Shown piece by piece: positions 1-8,520 of a DNA stretch of 64,000 bases. Position numbers and translations under genes: made by a program. A model generated the notes under the pieces. It was given only the letters and a program-made list of their open reading frames with translations, made no database searches and was not told the origin of the DNA. Position 1 is the stretch's first letter; every line of letters begins with the position of its first letter. This DNA is from Actinophytocola algeriensis (GTDB lineage Bacteria > Actinomycetota > Actinomycetes > Mycobacteriales > Pseudonocardiaceae): contig NZ_JACHJQ010000010.1 of NCBI RefSeq assembly GCF_014203735.1, positions 186,001-250,000 of the forward strand. The letters run 5' to 3'.

Positions 1-633
1 CCGCCAGTCGTCCTCGGCCGTGTGCGGGCGCCGGATCTCCAGCCCACCGGGGTCCTCCCTCGCCGAGACCAGCGTGATGCCGTCCTCGTCGGTGTGCGCG
101 CTGAACCGCACCTGCCCGGGCAGAGGTGCTTGGTTCCTGGCCGGGTAGTTGTTCACCGCCAAGCCGCAGTAGGGCCTTTCCGTCCAGGCCGGGACATCCT
201 CTCGGGGCAGCTCCAGTTCGGTCGCGACCATGTCGATCACCCGGGTGGACAGGTCGCGGTACAGGTTGAAGGCCCTCAGCCACACCGACCGCATCCTGGC
301 CGGCCGCTCGGGCCACAGGTCGAAGGACTCGAACTCGTGTCCCTGGAACCATTCGACGAGATCGGGCACCTTCCCCGGCTCCACCAGGTCCGGGTCACCA
401 CGGTACATCGGCACCCATCCCTGCCACAGGCCCTGCTCGGGCGAGCGGACCTTGCCCTTCTCCTGCTCGGGCAGGTCGAAGAACTCCGCCGAGACGTCAG
501 CCAACTCCTGCTGCAGGTCATCGGGAATTCCGTGACCGGTGACCAGCACGCACGACCAGTCGATCAGGGCCTCGGTCAGCTCGCCGGCACTCGTCGTGGC
601 CAGGTCGAGGACTGGGACGGTGGCGGTTGCCAT
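1..633 (-). CDS. isopenicillin N synthase-like Fe(II)/2OG oxygenase, 3' end outside window
   Basis: Reading the minus strand from an ATG at 633 gives 211 codons without a stop, running off the left edge, so the C-terminus is missing. It starts MATATVPVLDLATTSAGELT and has the N-terminal DIOX layout (VTGHGIP, then EFFDLPEQEKGKV). The first half of the iron triad is visible as AHTDEDGITLV, with His about 180 and Asp about 182. The distal His and the Arg that would bind 2-oxoglutarate lie beyond the edge. GGGAGAAGG precedes the ATG. Family members hydroxylate, desaturate or cyclise small molecules or carrier-bound amino acids. It is divergent from the carbamoyltransferase operon across 245 bp, so joint function with that operon is an inference. 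Confidence 0.85.
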   Translation of the reverse strand, partial: MATATVPVLDLATTSAGELTEALIDWSCVLVTGHGIPDDLQQELADVSAEFFDLPEQEKGKVRSPEQGLWQGWVPMYRGDPDLVEPGKVPDLVEWFQGHEFESFDLWPERPARMRSVWLRAFNLYRDLSTRVIDMVATELELPREDVPAWTERPYCGLAVNNYPARNQAPLPGQVRFSAHTDEDGITLVSAREDPGGLEIRRPHTAEDDWR

Positions 634-878
634 GGTGCTGGCCTTCTCCCTTGCCGATGGCAAAGCGTGAACGGTAGCGAGAAACCGGCCCCATGACTTT
701 GTCGACGGTCCTGAAACGGGCCGGGAAGATTGCTCATGCCAGTCTCGCGAATGGGGCAGGAGTCGTCAAGCGACCTTGCAACCCTTGGCGATAGGTGGGC
801 GGCGGTGCATACTTGTGGTTGCCCGGGCGCAGAACATTGGTTTACGGCTCACCACACCGATTTTGGAGGTCGTCAGGC
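634..878. promoter_or_regulatory. divergent intergenic region of the first biosynthetic locus
   Basis: These 245 bp separate the divergent oxygenase and carbamoyltransferase starts and must carry both promoters. The plus-strand ribosome site GGAGG is at 865-869, 9 nt before the GTG start at 879. I see only weak promoter-like matches (TTGCAA near 776, TACTTG near 810) and no convincing palindrome. Confidence 0.4.
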
Positions 879-2672
879 GTGTGGATTCTCGGCCTTTCTT
901 GTTTTCGAGATGATGCGACAGCGGCCTTGCTCAAAGATGGCGCGGTGGTGGGCATCGCGGAAGAGGAGCGTTTCCTGCGCGTGAAGCACGCCGTGGAGCG
1001 TCCACCTGGAACATTCGTGTCCTCGCTCGGCGAATCACACGCACTCGACGGCTTCGAGCTCCGCTACTTTCCGGAGCAGAGCATCAACTACCTGCTGCAC
1101 GCGGCAGGCATCGAGCTGACCGATATAGACATCGTCGCGTACGACTTCGATTTCGATCGGCGAATCAGGCACTGGGACCGTTTCCTACCGGTCAGTGCGC
1201 TGTCGTCCGCGCAACAGAATGAGCAGTCCGTGGCGGTGCTGCGGTACTGGCAGCGAATGCTGGCGGATTTCGCGGAGCGCTGCGGGGCGCGACTGGAATA
1301 TGTGCCGCATCATCTGGCACACGCGAGCGGCACTGTGTTCGGCTCCGGCCACCTTGACACAGCTTTCCTGATAATGGACGCACTGGGCGAGCTCGAATCC
1401 AGTACGCTCGGTCACTTCGACGGAGATTTCCGTTTTACCCGGCAGGTTGCGCTTCCGCATTCACTGGGAATCGTCTACGCCGCGGTCACCAGCTTCCTCG
1501 GGTTCCGTCCGTTCAGCGACGAGCAGAAGACGATGGGCCTGGCCGCTTACGGTGACCCGGCCGTGTTCGCCGCTGAGTTCGGCAAGATTCTCCGCCCGGC
1601 AGCCGACGGGTTCACGACCGAGCCCGATGCGGTGTGGGGCAGTGATGTGATCGAGGTGGACCGACCGCCCCAGCTGGGCGGCGTCCTCGGCTTGCCGGCC
1701 GGCCCGTCGGCCACGCAGGTCTGCCGTCCTCCCTACACCCACGTCGCGGCCGCCTTGCAGAAGACCCTCGAAGGCGTCGTGAACCACCTCGTCGACCAGG
1801 CACTGGCCACCACGCGCAGCCGGCGGCTGTGCCTGGCCGGGGGCGTGGCGCTGAACTGCGCGGCCAACGGGACCCTGCTGGCGAGGGACGACATCGACGA
1901 ACTGTACGTTCAGCCGCAGGCCGGCGACTCGGGCACAGCGCTGGGGGCGGCCTACTACGCCCATTTCCGCTCGACCGGTAGCAGGCCGGAGCCGCTGCCC
2001 CACGCATACTGGGGGCCCGGTTACGCCGACAGCGAGGTCCGTGACCTGCTCGACCGCCTGAAGCTCCCCTACCGGCAGACCGACCGGCCCTGGGACACGG
2101 CGGCAGAGCTGCTTGCCGACGGTAACGTGGTCGGCTGGTTCCAGGGCCGATCGGAATGCGGCCCGCGGGCACTGGGCAATCGCAGCATCCTCGCCGACCC
2201 CCGGGACGTCGCGAACCGGGACCGCATCAACACGGTCGTCAAGGACCGGGAGTGGTGGCGGCCGTTCGCGGCGTCGATCCTCGACGAGCAGCGCTCGCGA
2301 TACCTGGCCTTCGACGTACCCTCCCCGTTCATGTTGCTCACCATCCCGCTGACCGAGGTTGGCCGGCGGGACCTGGCGGCGGCCGCGCACATCGATGGCA
2401 CCACCCGGCCGCAGACGGTTTCCGCGGCGGTCAACCCGCGCTATCACCGCCTGATACGGGCATTCCAGGACCGGACGGGTGTCGGTGCCGTGCTGAACAC
2501 CTCGCTCAACGTCAAGAGCGAGCCACTCGCCAACGACCCCGTGCACGCGATCACCAATCTGTACACCACGGCGATGGACGCGCTGGTGATCGAGAACTTC
2601 GTGCTCGTCAAGCAACCCTCCCCGGCGGGATCAGCCGTGCACCCGGCAACCAGGACGATGGTCCGGCCGTGA
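879..2672 (+). CDS. NodU/CmcH-family carbamoyltransferase
   Basis: 597 aa. It is predicted to transfer a carbamoyl group from carbamoyl phosphate, via carbamoyl-AMP, to a hydroxyl or amine of a small molecule. The N-terminus GLSCFRDDATAALLKDG and the following AEEERFLRVKHA are typical of the family. The Kae1-like core has HHLAHASG near residue 160 and GGVALNCAANG near residue 325, and the C-terminal domain has GRSECGPRALGNRSIL. Length is normal for the family. GTG at 879 is chosen because GGAGG lies 9 nt upstream and family homology begins there. An upstream in-frame ATG at 795 has no ribosome site. The stop overlaps the next start (GTGA), so it is translationally coupled to the LanB-like gene. 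The acceptor is unknown. Confidence 0.88.
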   Translation: MWILGLSCFRDDATAALLKDGAVVGIAEEERFLRVKHAVERPPGTFVSSLGESHALDGFELRYFPEQSINYLLHAAGIELTDIDIVAYDFDFDRRIRHWDRFLPVSALSSAQQNEQSVAVLRYWQRMLADFAERCGARLEYVPHHLAHASGTVFGSGHLDTAFLIMDALGELESSTLGHFDGDFRFTRQVALPHSLGIVYAAVTSFLGFRPFSDEQKTMGLAAYGDPAVFAAEFGKILRPAADGFTTEPDAVWGSDVIEVDRPPQLGGVLGLPAGPSATQVCRPPYTHVAAALQKTLEGVVNHLVDQALATTRSRRLCLAGGVALNCAANGTLLARDDIDELYVQPQAGDSGTALGAAYYAHFRSTGSRPEPLPHAYWGPGYADSEVRDLLDRLKLPYRQTDRPWDTAAELLADGNVVGWFQGRSECGPRALGNRSILADPRDVANRDRINTVVKDREWWRPFAASILDEQRSRYLAFDVPSPFMLLTIPLTEVGRRDLAAAAHIDGTTRPQTVSAAVNPRYHRLIRAFQDRTGVGAVLNTSLNVKSEPLANDPVHAITNLYTTAMDALVIENFVLVKQPSPAGSAVHPATRTMVRP

Positions 2673-5023
2673 CCAGCGGGCCTCAGTGGTACTTCACCAG
2701 GCGTCTGGTGTTCCGGATGGCGGGGTTCCCGGTCTCCTGGCTGCTGCGACTCCAGTCGACGACGGCGACCGGGTGGGTGCGCGACCTCCTTGCCCTCGAA
2801 GCGGATCTGCTCAGCCTGCGGAGCGAGTACCTCGACTGGCTCTTCGAGGAGCGGCGGGCGACAGTCGACGCACTGGTCCGCAACGGGGCCAACCGGGCCG
2901 CGCGACAGATCTGGCGGTTGCAGCCGGTGCCGCCGGACAGGCTGCCCGGCACCTGGCCGGAGCGACTGGAACCGTGGAACGTGGCGGCACGCAAACGCGA
3001 GCAGCTGCTCGCCGCGGCGTCCGGTGGATGGCCTGCCGAGCTGAAGCGCCTGGAAGCGGTCCTGCAACGCACTGTCTCATCGCCGGATCTGCAGGAGGCC
3101 GTGTTCCTCAACAGCCCTGACGCACTGACCGGAATCCGCCGGTTCGCGGGCGGGCGGAAATCCGCGCCGCTGCGCAGGCTGGCCGTTCGGTACCTGCAGC
3201 GGTTCTGCGTCAAGGTGGAGACCGGTGGCTTCTACGGCCCGATCAACCACGGGCAGTTCGCGCCCGGTTCGCCGGATCCGGTGACACTGGCGGCCCGCGG
3301 GGATGGCCGGGCCGGGCAACGGCGTACCTTGCTCAGCTATTGGACGGCGCAACAGATCGCGTCCGCGTGGGCCCGCGACGAGCGGCTCACCGGCCTGCTC
3401 CGGCTGTACCGCGCGGCCCGCCGTGACGCGGGGAGCGGCCCGGCGCCCGACGGTGCGCTGCTGGCCCTGGCGACCGGGGAGCACACTCTCGAATCGGTAG
3501 CAGCACAGCTCGGCATGCCGCTGGACACCCTCCACGCCGTAGTGCTGGACGCGCAGTCCCGAGGATGGCTCCGCACCGGCATCCGGGTGCCCGCCACCGC
3601 AGGCGACCCGCTGGCCGCGCTGCGCGGCCTGGTCGCGGACTCGGCGCTCGCGGTCCGCGCGGGCCTGCTCGACCGGCTCAGCGAAGTGGAGCGCCTGCTC
3701 AGCGATTTCGCGCAGGCCGATCTGCCCGGGCGTGAACGGCTGCTGGCCGAGGGGACCGAGATCATCGCCGCGCTGACCGGAGAACAACCGACCCGGGGAG
3801 CGGGATCGTTCTATGCGGACCGCTTCTGGTACACCGACGAAGCCATCGGCAATCTCGGGCACATGACGTTCGGGCAGCCGGTCGCGGAACGACTTGCCCG
3901 CGCACTCGCACCCGCACTGGACATCCTGGCCAGCAGTGCTGTGGCCGAACGAGAGGCCCAGCACGAAGTCGTGCGCCGGCTCCGCGCCCGCGCAGGTGGC
4001 GTGCTCGGGGCGGAGCAGCTCGCGGACATGCCAGAACCCGAGTGGACAGACGGCCCGGGTGCATGGGCGGGTGTGCGGCTGACCGGGGCATCGCGGCTCG
4101 AGCTCACCCTCGACGACGTGCGCGACCTCGGACTGATTCGCGACGACCTGGACCAGTGGCCGCTGTTCTGTGCCCCTGACGTGATGCTGGTGGCCCGCGA
4201 CCGTGCACAGCTCCGCGGTGCGGACTGGCAGGTCGTGCTGTCGGAGGCGCACCACATCTGCCCCCCGACGCAACTGCCGTTCGTCACGTTCGACCCAGAG
4301 CCGGCCAGAGTGCGGGCAGAGGTGGGGGCCGCCGTCCGTACTCTGGCCGGGGCGGCGCGGCCGCTGCTGCAGGGAATCGACCGGCAGAACAAGGTCCGGG
4401 ACTACACTCCGGCAGGCCACTCGGTGCTCTGGCTGAACTGGCAGGCCACCGAGCCACGGGCCGACAGCGTGCGCATCGGCGACTGCCGGGTGGGCGTGGG
4501 CTCGGACGGCAGGCCGGCCCTGCACGACGGTGACGGTGCCCAGCTGGCGCTCTTCCCCGAGTACGAAGACGCCTACCCCGACATGCGCATGCTGCGGGCT
4601 GTCGCGCTGCCGGGGATGGACAAACGACCGATCCGGCTGTCGACCATGACGCCGCGAATCACGATCGGCGGGCTGGTCCACCAGCGGCAGCGGTGGGATC
4701 TGACCGCGGGCGACCTGCCCCGCTGGGGGGTTCCGGCCGGGTCGTTCGGGGAGTACCTCGCGGCGTGGCGGTGGAAGACCGAGTGGAAGATGCCCGACCA
4801 GGTGTTCGTCCGGCTGCCCGGCGAGGAAAAGCCGATGTTCCTGGACTTCCGCAGCCCGCTTTCGGTGGACACGTTCCTACGTGCCGCCGCCGGATGTGAC
4901 CGGCTGAGCCTGGATGAGATGCTGCCGGGCTTCGACGACCTGTGGCTGGAGATCGCGGGCGAGCGGTACTGCTGCGAGCTGCGGCTCACCGCATTCCGGG
5001 ACAGCGGCGGGTGTCCGCGGTGA
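2669..5023 (+). CDS. stand-alone LanB-like protein (lantibiotic dehydratase N-terminal/glutamylation domain)
   Basis: 784 aa. It begins VTSGPQWYFTRRLVFRMAGF, the R-x-AGFP opening seen in actinobacterial proteins annotated as lantibiotic dehydratase. The central FCVKVETGGFYGPINHG matches the conserved core of LanB glutamylation domains, and the C-terminal part has RITIGGLVHQRQRW and VRLPGEEKPMFLDFRSPL, also typical. Full LanB enzymes add a roughly 300-aa SpaB_C elimination domain, and none is present here. Relatives use aminoacyl-tRNA either to glutamylate Ser/Thr or, in the PEARL class, to append amino acids to a peptide. No precursor peptide, LanC or elimination partner is nearby, so the substrate is open. 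Overlaps both neighbours by 4 nt (GTGA at 2669 and at 5020). Confidence 0.72.
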   Translation: MTSGPQWYFTRRLVFRMAGFPVSWLLRLQSTTATGWVRDLLALEADLLSLRSEYLDWLFEERRATVDALVRNGANRAARQIWRLQPVPPDRLPGTWPERLEPWNVAARKREQLLAAASGGWPAELKRLEAVLQRTVSSPDLQEAVFLNSPDALTGIRRFAGGRKSAPLRRLAVRYLQRFCVKVETGGFYGPINHGQFAPGSPDPVTLAARGDGRAGQRRTLLSYWTAQQIASAWARDERLTGLLRLYRAARRDAGSGPAPDGALLALATGEHTLESVAAQLGMPLDTLHAVVLDAQSRGWLRTGIRVPATAGDPLAALRGLVADSALAVRAGLLDRLSEVERLLSDFAQADLPGRERLLAEGTEIIAALTGEQPTRGAGSFYADRFWYTDEAIGNLGHMTFGQPVAERLARALAPALDILASSAVAEREAQHEVVRRLRARAGGVLGAEQLADMPEPEWTDGPGAWAGVRLTGASRLELTLDDVRDLGLIRDDLDQWPLFCAPDVMLVARDRAQLRGADWQVVLSEAHHICPPTQLPFVTFDPEPARVRAEVGAAVRTLAGAARPLLQGIDRQNKVRDYTPAGHSVLWLNWQATEPRADSVRIGDCRVGVGSDGRPALHDGDGAQLALFPEYEDAYPDMRMLRAVALPGMDKRPIRLSTMTPRITIGGLVHQRQRWDLTAGDLPRWGVPAGSFGEYLAAWRWKTEWKMPDQVFVRLPGEEKPMFLDFRSPLSVDTFLRAAAGCDRLSLDEMLPGFDDLWLEIAGERYCCELRLTAFRDSGGCPR

Positions 5024-6474
5024 GCTGGGCCGACCTGGTGAGTCCACCGTATGAGCCGTGGCGATTCATGCTCACCGTCGACGACGTCAACTACGACCTG
5101 CACGAGATAGCAGCGCTGGCCGGCAGTGAGCGCGCACCGGCGATCATCAACCTGTCGTCCGGGATCAACTCTTGGCACCCACCGCAGCGGCTGGTGTCGT
5201 TCGTGGTCAACGCGGCCAGTGACCCGCTGTTCTGGGAAGACTACGACGGCCCGTACGGCCACGTGGTGGGCCGGGCAGCCGTAGCGGCATGCGAGTCCCT
5301 GCGGGGTGACGGGCAGCTCGAGCTCGGCGTCGAGAACGTGCTCGTCACCGCCGGCGCCAGCGCGGCGCTGACTGTCGCCGCTCGCGGGATGCGTCACACA
5401 CTGTCGGCGAGCGCGGGCGGGGAGCCTCCGCAGGCCATCATCCCGGTACCCACCTTCCCGATGGCAGCCGCCTGCCTGGCCCAGGCGGGCTTCAGGATCG
5501 TGGAGCTGTCTGCCGCACCGGGGCATCGCTGGCTGCCCTCAGTGGCCGAGGTGACCGCGGCCACCACCCCGCACACCCGGGTGCTGTACCTGAACACGTT
5601 CAACAACCCGAGTGGGGAGTTCTACGACGGCACCGAGCTACGTCAACTGGTGGTGTGGGCCAGGGACCACGACGTCACGATTCTGCACGACACCGTCTCC
5701 TCGGACATCTCGTGCGCCGGACCGGTTCCGCACCTGCTGTCGATCGCTGCCGCGGCAGGGTATCCGGACGGCGTGGTCACGGTCGGCAGCATGTCCAAAT
5801 CGCGGTCCATACCGGGGTTCCGTGTCGGCTGGCTCATCGCAGGCGTCCAACTGGCCCGGCAGTTCGCCCGGCTCAACGACCTCGTCGCGCCGTCCTCACC
5901 CGCGATCGCCTCCCCTGCGCTGCTGGTGGACCGCCTCGCCGCCGTTGCCGGAGAGCAGCTCGACACCGCTGGTGACCCAACGCTGCCGCACGCGGCCCAC
6001 GACCTGGCCGCGACGGTCGGTGCGGCCTGGAACCTGGTGCTGGAGCTCACCGGTCCGTACCTGCCGGCCTTTCCCGGCCTGGACACGTTCCTCGGCACGG
6101 CGGCAGCCGAACTGGCCGAGAACGGGGCGGTACACGAACTGGCCCGATGGCGCGCATCTCTCCGGGATCAGCTGGCCGGCAACGCCGCGATCCTCAGCGA
6201 GGAGTTCAGCGACCTGGTCGGGAAGGTGCCCGCCTGGCACGGTGACTTCAACACGTTCGTGGAACTGCCCGCGCTGCGGGGCCGCGACTACCTCGACACC
6301 ACGTACCGCTTGTTCCGGGACCACGGGCTGCAGACCCTGCCCGCCCCTGCCTTCGGCTACCACAGCGCGTGGTGGGCCGAACGGGGCTACTTCACCCGCC
6401 TGTCGTTCGCGCTCCCCGTGGAAACGTGGACCGAGGGACTCCAGCGGCTGCGCCGGGCGGTCATGGAGGCATGA
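5020..6474 (+). CDS. PLP-dependent class I/II aminotransferase
   Basis: 484 aa from GTG 5020, which overlaps the previous stop. GTG 5011 is an in-frame alternative. It is a fold-type I enzyme: VTAGASAALTVAARGM binds the cofactor phosphate, LNTFNNPSGEFYDG and LHDTVSSD (the Asp pairs with the pyridine nitrogen) follow, and GSMSKSRSIPGFRVGW places the Schiff-base lysine at about residue 260. It most resembles the aspartate aminotransferase/capreomycidine-synthase-like group, in which both transamination and replacement or cyclisation chemistry occur, so substrate and exact reaction cannot be read from sequence. It lies between the LanB-like gene and the adenylation-PCP gene with overlapping stops and starts, which points to a role in making or modifying the amino acid used there. 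Confidence 0.85.
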   Translation: MSWADLVSPPYEPWRFMLTVDDVNYDLHEIAALAGSERAPAIINLSSGINSWHPPQRLVSFVVNAASDPLFWEDYDGPYGHVVGRAAVAACESLRGDGQLELGVENVLVTAGASAALTVAARGMRHTLSASAGGEPPQAIIPVPTFPMAAACLAQAGFRIVELSAAPGHRWLPSVAEVTAATTPHTRVLYLNTFNNPSGEFYDGTELRQLVVWARDHDVTILHDTVSSDISCAGPVPHLLSIAAAAGYPDGVVTVGSMSKSRSIPGFRVGWLIAGVQLARQFARLNDLVAPSSPAIASPALLVDRLAAVAGEQLDTAGDPTLPHAAHDLAATVGAAWNLVLELTGPYLPAFPGLDTFLGTAAAELAENGAVHELARWRASLRDQLAGNAAILSEEFSDLVGKVPAWHGDFNTFVELPALRGRDYLDTTYRLFRDHGLQTLPAPAFGYHSAWWAERGYFTRLSFALPVETWTEGLQRLRRAVMEA

Positions 6475-8156
6475 TGGCGCTCGAGGCTGCTCCACTCATC
6501 CACTCCCGGTTCGTGCGGATAGCCGAGGCCGACCCCGGCCGACCGGCGCTGTTCGGTGCGGACCGGTGTCTCACCTACGGCCAGCTACTCGAATCCGCTC
6601 GGCGCGTCGCGGCGTCGCTGCTGGGTCTGGGGCTGGAACCCGGTTCCCGGGTGGCGATCATCGCCAGGAGGAACCCCGGCCTCGTCATCCAGCTGCTCGG
6701 GGTGCTGCTGGCCGGGTGCCAGTTCGCGGTTCTGGACCGGATGTATCCGCGGGCCCGGCTGCGAGCGATGATCGACGCGTGCCTGCCGCACGCCGTGCTG
6801 GACGAAACCCGGCTGGAGAAGCGGGACGAAGCGGGCCTCGCGGTGGCCGGCCCGACACAAGCCGGGCCGCCCGCCTATCTGGCGTTCACATCCGGCACGA
6901 CCGGAACACCGAAGTGCGTACAAGGTGGGCACGCAGCCGTCGCCCACTACCTGACGTGGTCTCCGGACACGTTCGGCCTGCGCGCCGACGATCGCTTCAG
7001 CATGATCTCAGGCCTGTCCCACGACCCGCTCGTCCGGGACGTCTTCAGCCCACTTTCGCTGGGCGCTCAGCTTTTCGTCCCGGACCCGCGCACCTGGGCG
7101 CGCCCGGAGGCACTGGCGACGTGGATGCGTGAATGCCGGCTCACCGTCACGCACCTGACACCCACGACAGCGCGCCGCGTCTTCCTCCCAGGACAGGCGT
7201 CACTGCCTGAACTGCGACGTGTTGTCCTGGGAGGCGAGGTGGTTCACGCTGGGGATCTGCAGACTTTCGCACAGGTCGCGCCGGGTGCGGAGTTCACCGT
7301 CGTGTACGGCTGCACCGAGACCCCCCAGGTCGTCATGCATCACACGGCCGGCCGCGATGTCCTCACAGGCGACCCGGCCGCGGTGGTGCCGCTCGGTGAG
7401 CCGGCCCCGGAGGCGGAGGTCGAACTCGTCCCGGCGACCGGCGCAGCCGCACCGGCCGGCGAACACGGGGAACTGGTGGTGCGCAGTCCGCACCTCGCGT
7501 TCGGCTACCTCCGGTGTGACGGCGAGGGATTGCGGCTCGAGCCGTTCGGAAAGCAGTACGCCACCGGGGACCTGGGACACCGTGACCCCGATGGACGCTT
7601 GCTGTTCGCGGGCCGGTCGGACCGCCAGGCCAAGATCCGCGGTGCTCGCGTTGAGCTGGACGAGGTCGAGCACCACCTTCGGTCCTGTCCCGGGGTCGTC
7701 CTCGCGGCCGCGAGCGTGGAACCATCCGGTGACGGCCCGCGCGTCCGCGCCACGGTGGTGGTACGGCCCGACGTCCCGGTCACGGAGCGAGAGGTGAAGA
7801 AACACGTGGCAGCACTGCTGCCCACCGCGGCGGTGCCGTCAGCGGTTACGGTCCTGAACGCGGTTCCTGTGAGCCCGAATGGAAAGTTCGACATGAACAG
7901 CGACCAGTCAGCCCGGTCTGCCGAGGACGTGGCCCGCCGAGTCCGCGAGATCCTCGGTGCCGCCCTGGGAAGGGGGCCACTCGCCGCCGGGGACGACTTC
8001 TTCGAGTTGGGCGGCGACTCGCTCGCGGCCATCGAAGCGGCAGCGGCAGTGGAGGAAGAGCTGGGATACGAGCTGTCCATTGAGGACATCTTCACGGTGT
8101 CGGACGTGACGGAACTGTCTGCGCTGGTCTGGAATGGCCTGCGCGCGGACTTGTGA
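6471..8156 (+). CDS. amino-acid adenylation domain fused to a peptidyl carrier protein (A-T didomain)
   Basis: 561 aa. It activates an amino or carboxylic acid as acyl-AMP and loads it on its own carrier domain. Core motifs are in order: AFTSGTTGTPKCVQGG (A3), VVYGCTETPQ (A5), YATGDLGHRDPDGRLLFAGR (A7/A8) and PVSPNGKFDMNS (A10 with the catalytic Lys). The carrier motif DDFFELGGDSLAAIEAA puts the phosphopantetheine serine at about residue 517. No condensation, thioesterase or reductase domain is present. The A4 region reads SGLSHDPLVRDVFSPL, resembling aminoadipate-reductase (Lys2) type adenylation domains more than ordinary NRPS modules. Start is ATGATG at 6471/6474, overlapping the aminotransferase stop, with GGAGG at 6465-6469. 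Last gene of the operon. Confidence 0.9.
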   Translation: MMALEAAPLIHSRFVRIAEADPGRPALFGADRCLTYGQLLESARRVAASLLGLGLEPGSRVAIIARRNPGLVIQLLGVLLAGCQFAVLDRMYPRARLRAMIDACLPHAVLDETRLEKRDEAGLAVAGPTQAGPPAYLAFTSGTTGTPKCVQGGHAAVAHYLTWSPDTFGLRADDRFSMISGLSHDPLVRDVFSPLSLGAQLFVPDPRTWARPEALATWMRECRLTVTHLTPTTARRVFLPGQASLPELRRVVLGGEVVHAGDLQTFAQVAPGAEFTVVYGCTETPQVVMHHTAGRDVLTGDPAAVVPLGEPAPEAEVELVPATGAAAPAGEHGELVVRSPHLAFGYLRCDGEGLRLEPFGKQYATGDLGHRDPDGRLLFAGRSDRQAKIRGARVELDEVEHHLRSCPGVVLAAASVEPSGDGPRVRATVVVRPDVPVTEREVKKHVAALLPTAAVPSAVTVLNAVPVSPNGKFDMNSDQSARSAEDVARRVREILGAALGRGPLAAGDDFFELGGDSLAAIEAAAAVEEELGYELSIEDIFTVSDVTELSALVWNGLRADL

Positions 8157-8199
8157 TCCCGTCCCTCGGCTGACCAACGCGCATACCGCCAGCTTCCGG

Positions 8200-8519
8200 A
8201 GAAGTCACCTTCGACGCCAGCTGTCCGCACCTGGACGCGACCGCCGGCCACGTCACCGAGTTCGCCAAGATCCTCACCAACCTGGGCGGTGACCGCCTCG
8301 ACGACTGGATGGCCGCGGTCGAAGCCGACGACGCCTCACCTGCACCGGTTCGTGCGCGGCCTGCGCCGTGACTACGATGCGGTCCTCAATGGACTCACCT
8401 TGCCGCACAACTCAGGTGCGGTGGAAGGCAACGTCAACCGCATCAAAATGATCAAGCGACAGATGTACGGCCGCGCCAACTTCGACCTCCTACGCAAGCG
8501 CATCCTGCACGCCGCCTGA
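8200..8519 (+). pseudogene. ISL3-family transposase C-terminal fragment
   Basis: Two adjacent frames together encode the end of an ISL3 transposase. The first reads CPHLDATAGHVTEFAKIL (from 8200) and the second reads HLHRFVRGLRRDYDAVLN, then NSGAVEGNVNRIKMIKRQMYG. A one-base slip near 8333 separates them. The catalytic N-terminal two-thirds are missing. It starts 44 bp after the A-T gene and marks the right edge of that locus. I saw no intact terminal inverted repeats. Confidence 0.8.
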
Positions 8520-8520
8520 C

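Noticed and set aside
776-815. Possible -35/-10 (TTGCAA ... TACTTG) for the carbamoyltransferase operon
   Set aside because: Spacing is too long and the -10 match is poor.
795-878. Upstream extension of the carbamoyltransferase from ATG 795
   Set aside because: There is no ribosome site at 795. GGAGG at 865-869 fits GTG 879, and the conserved N-terminus begins there.
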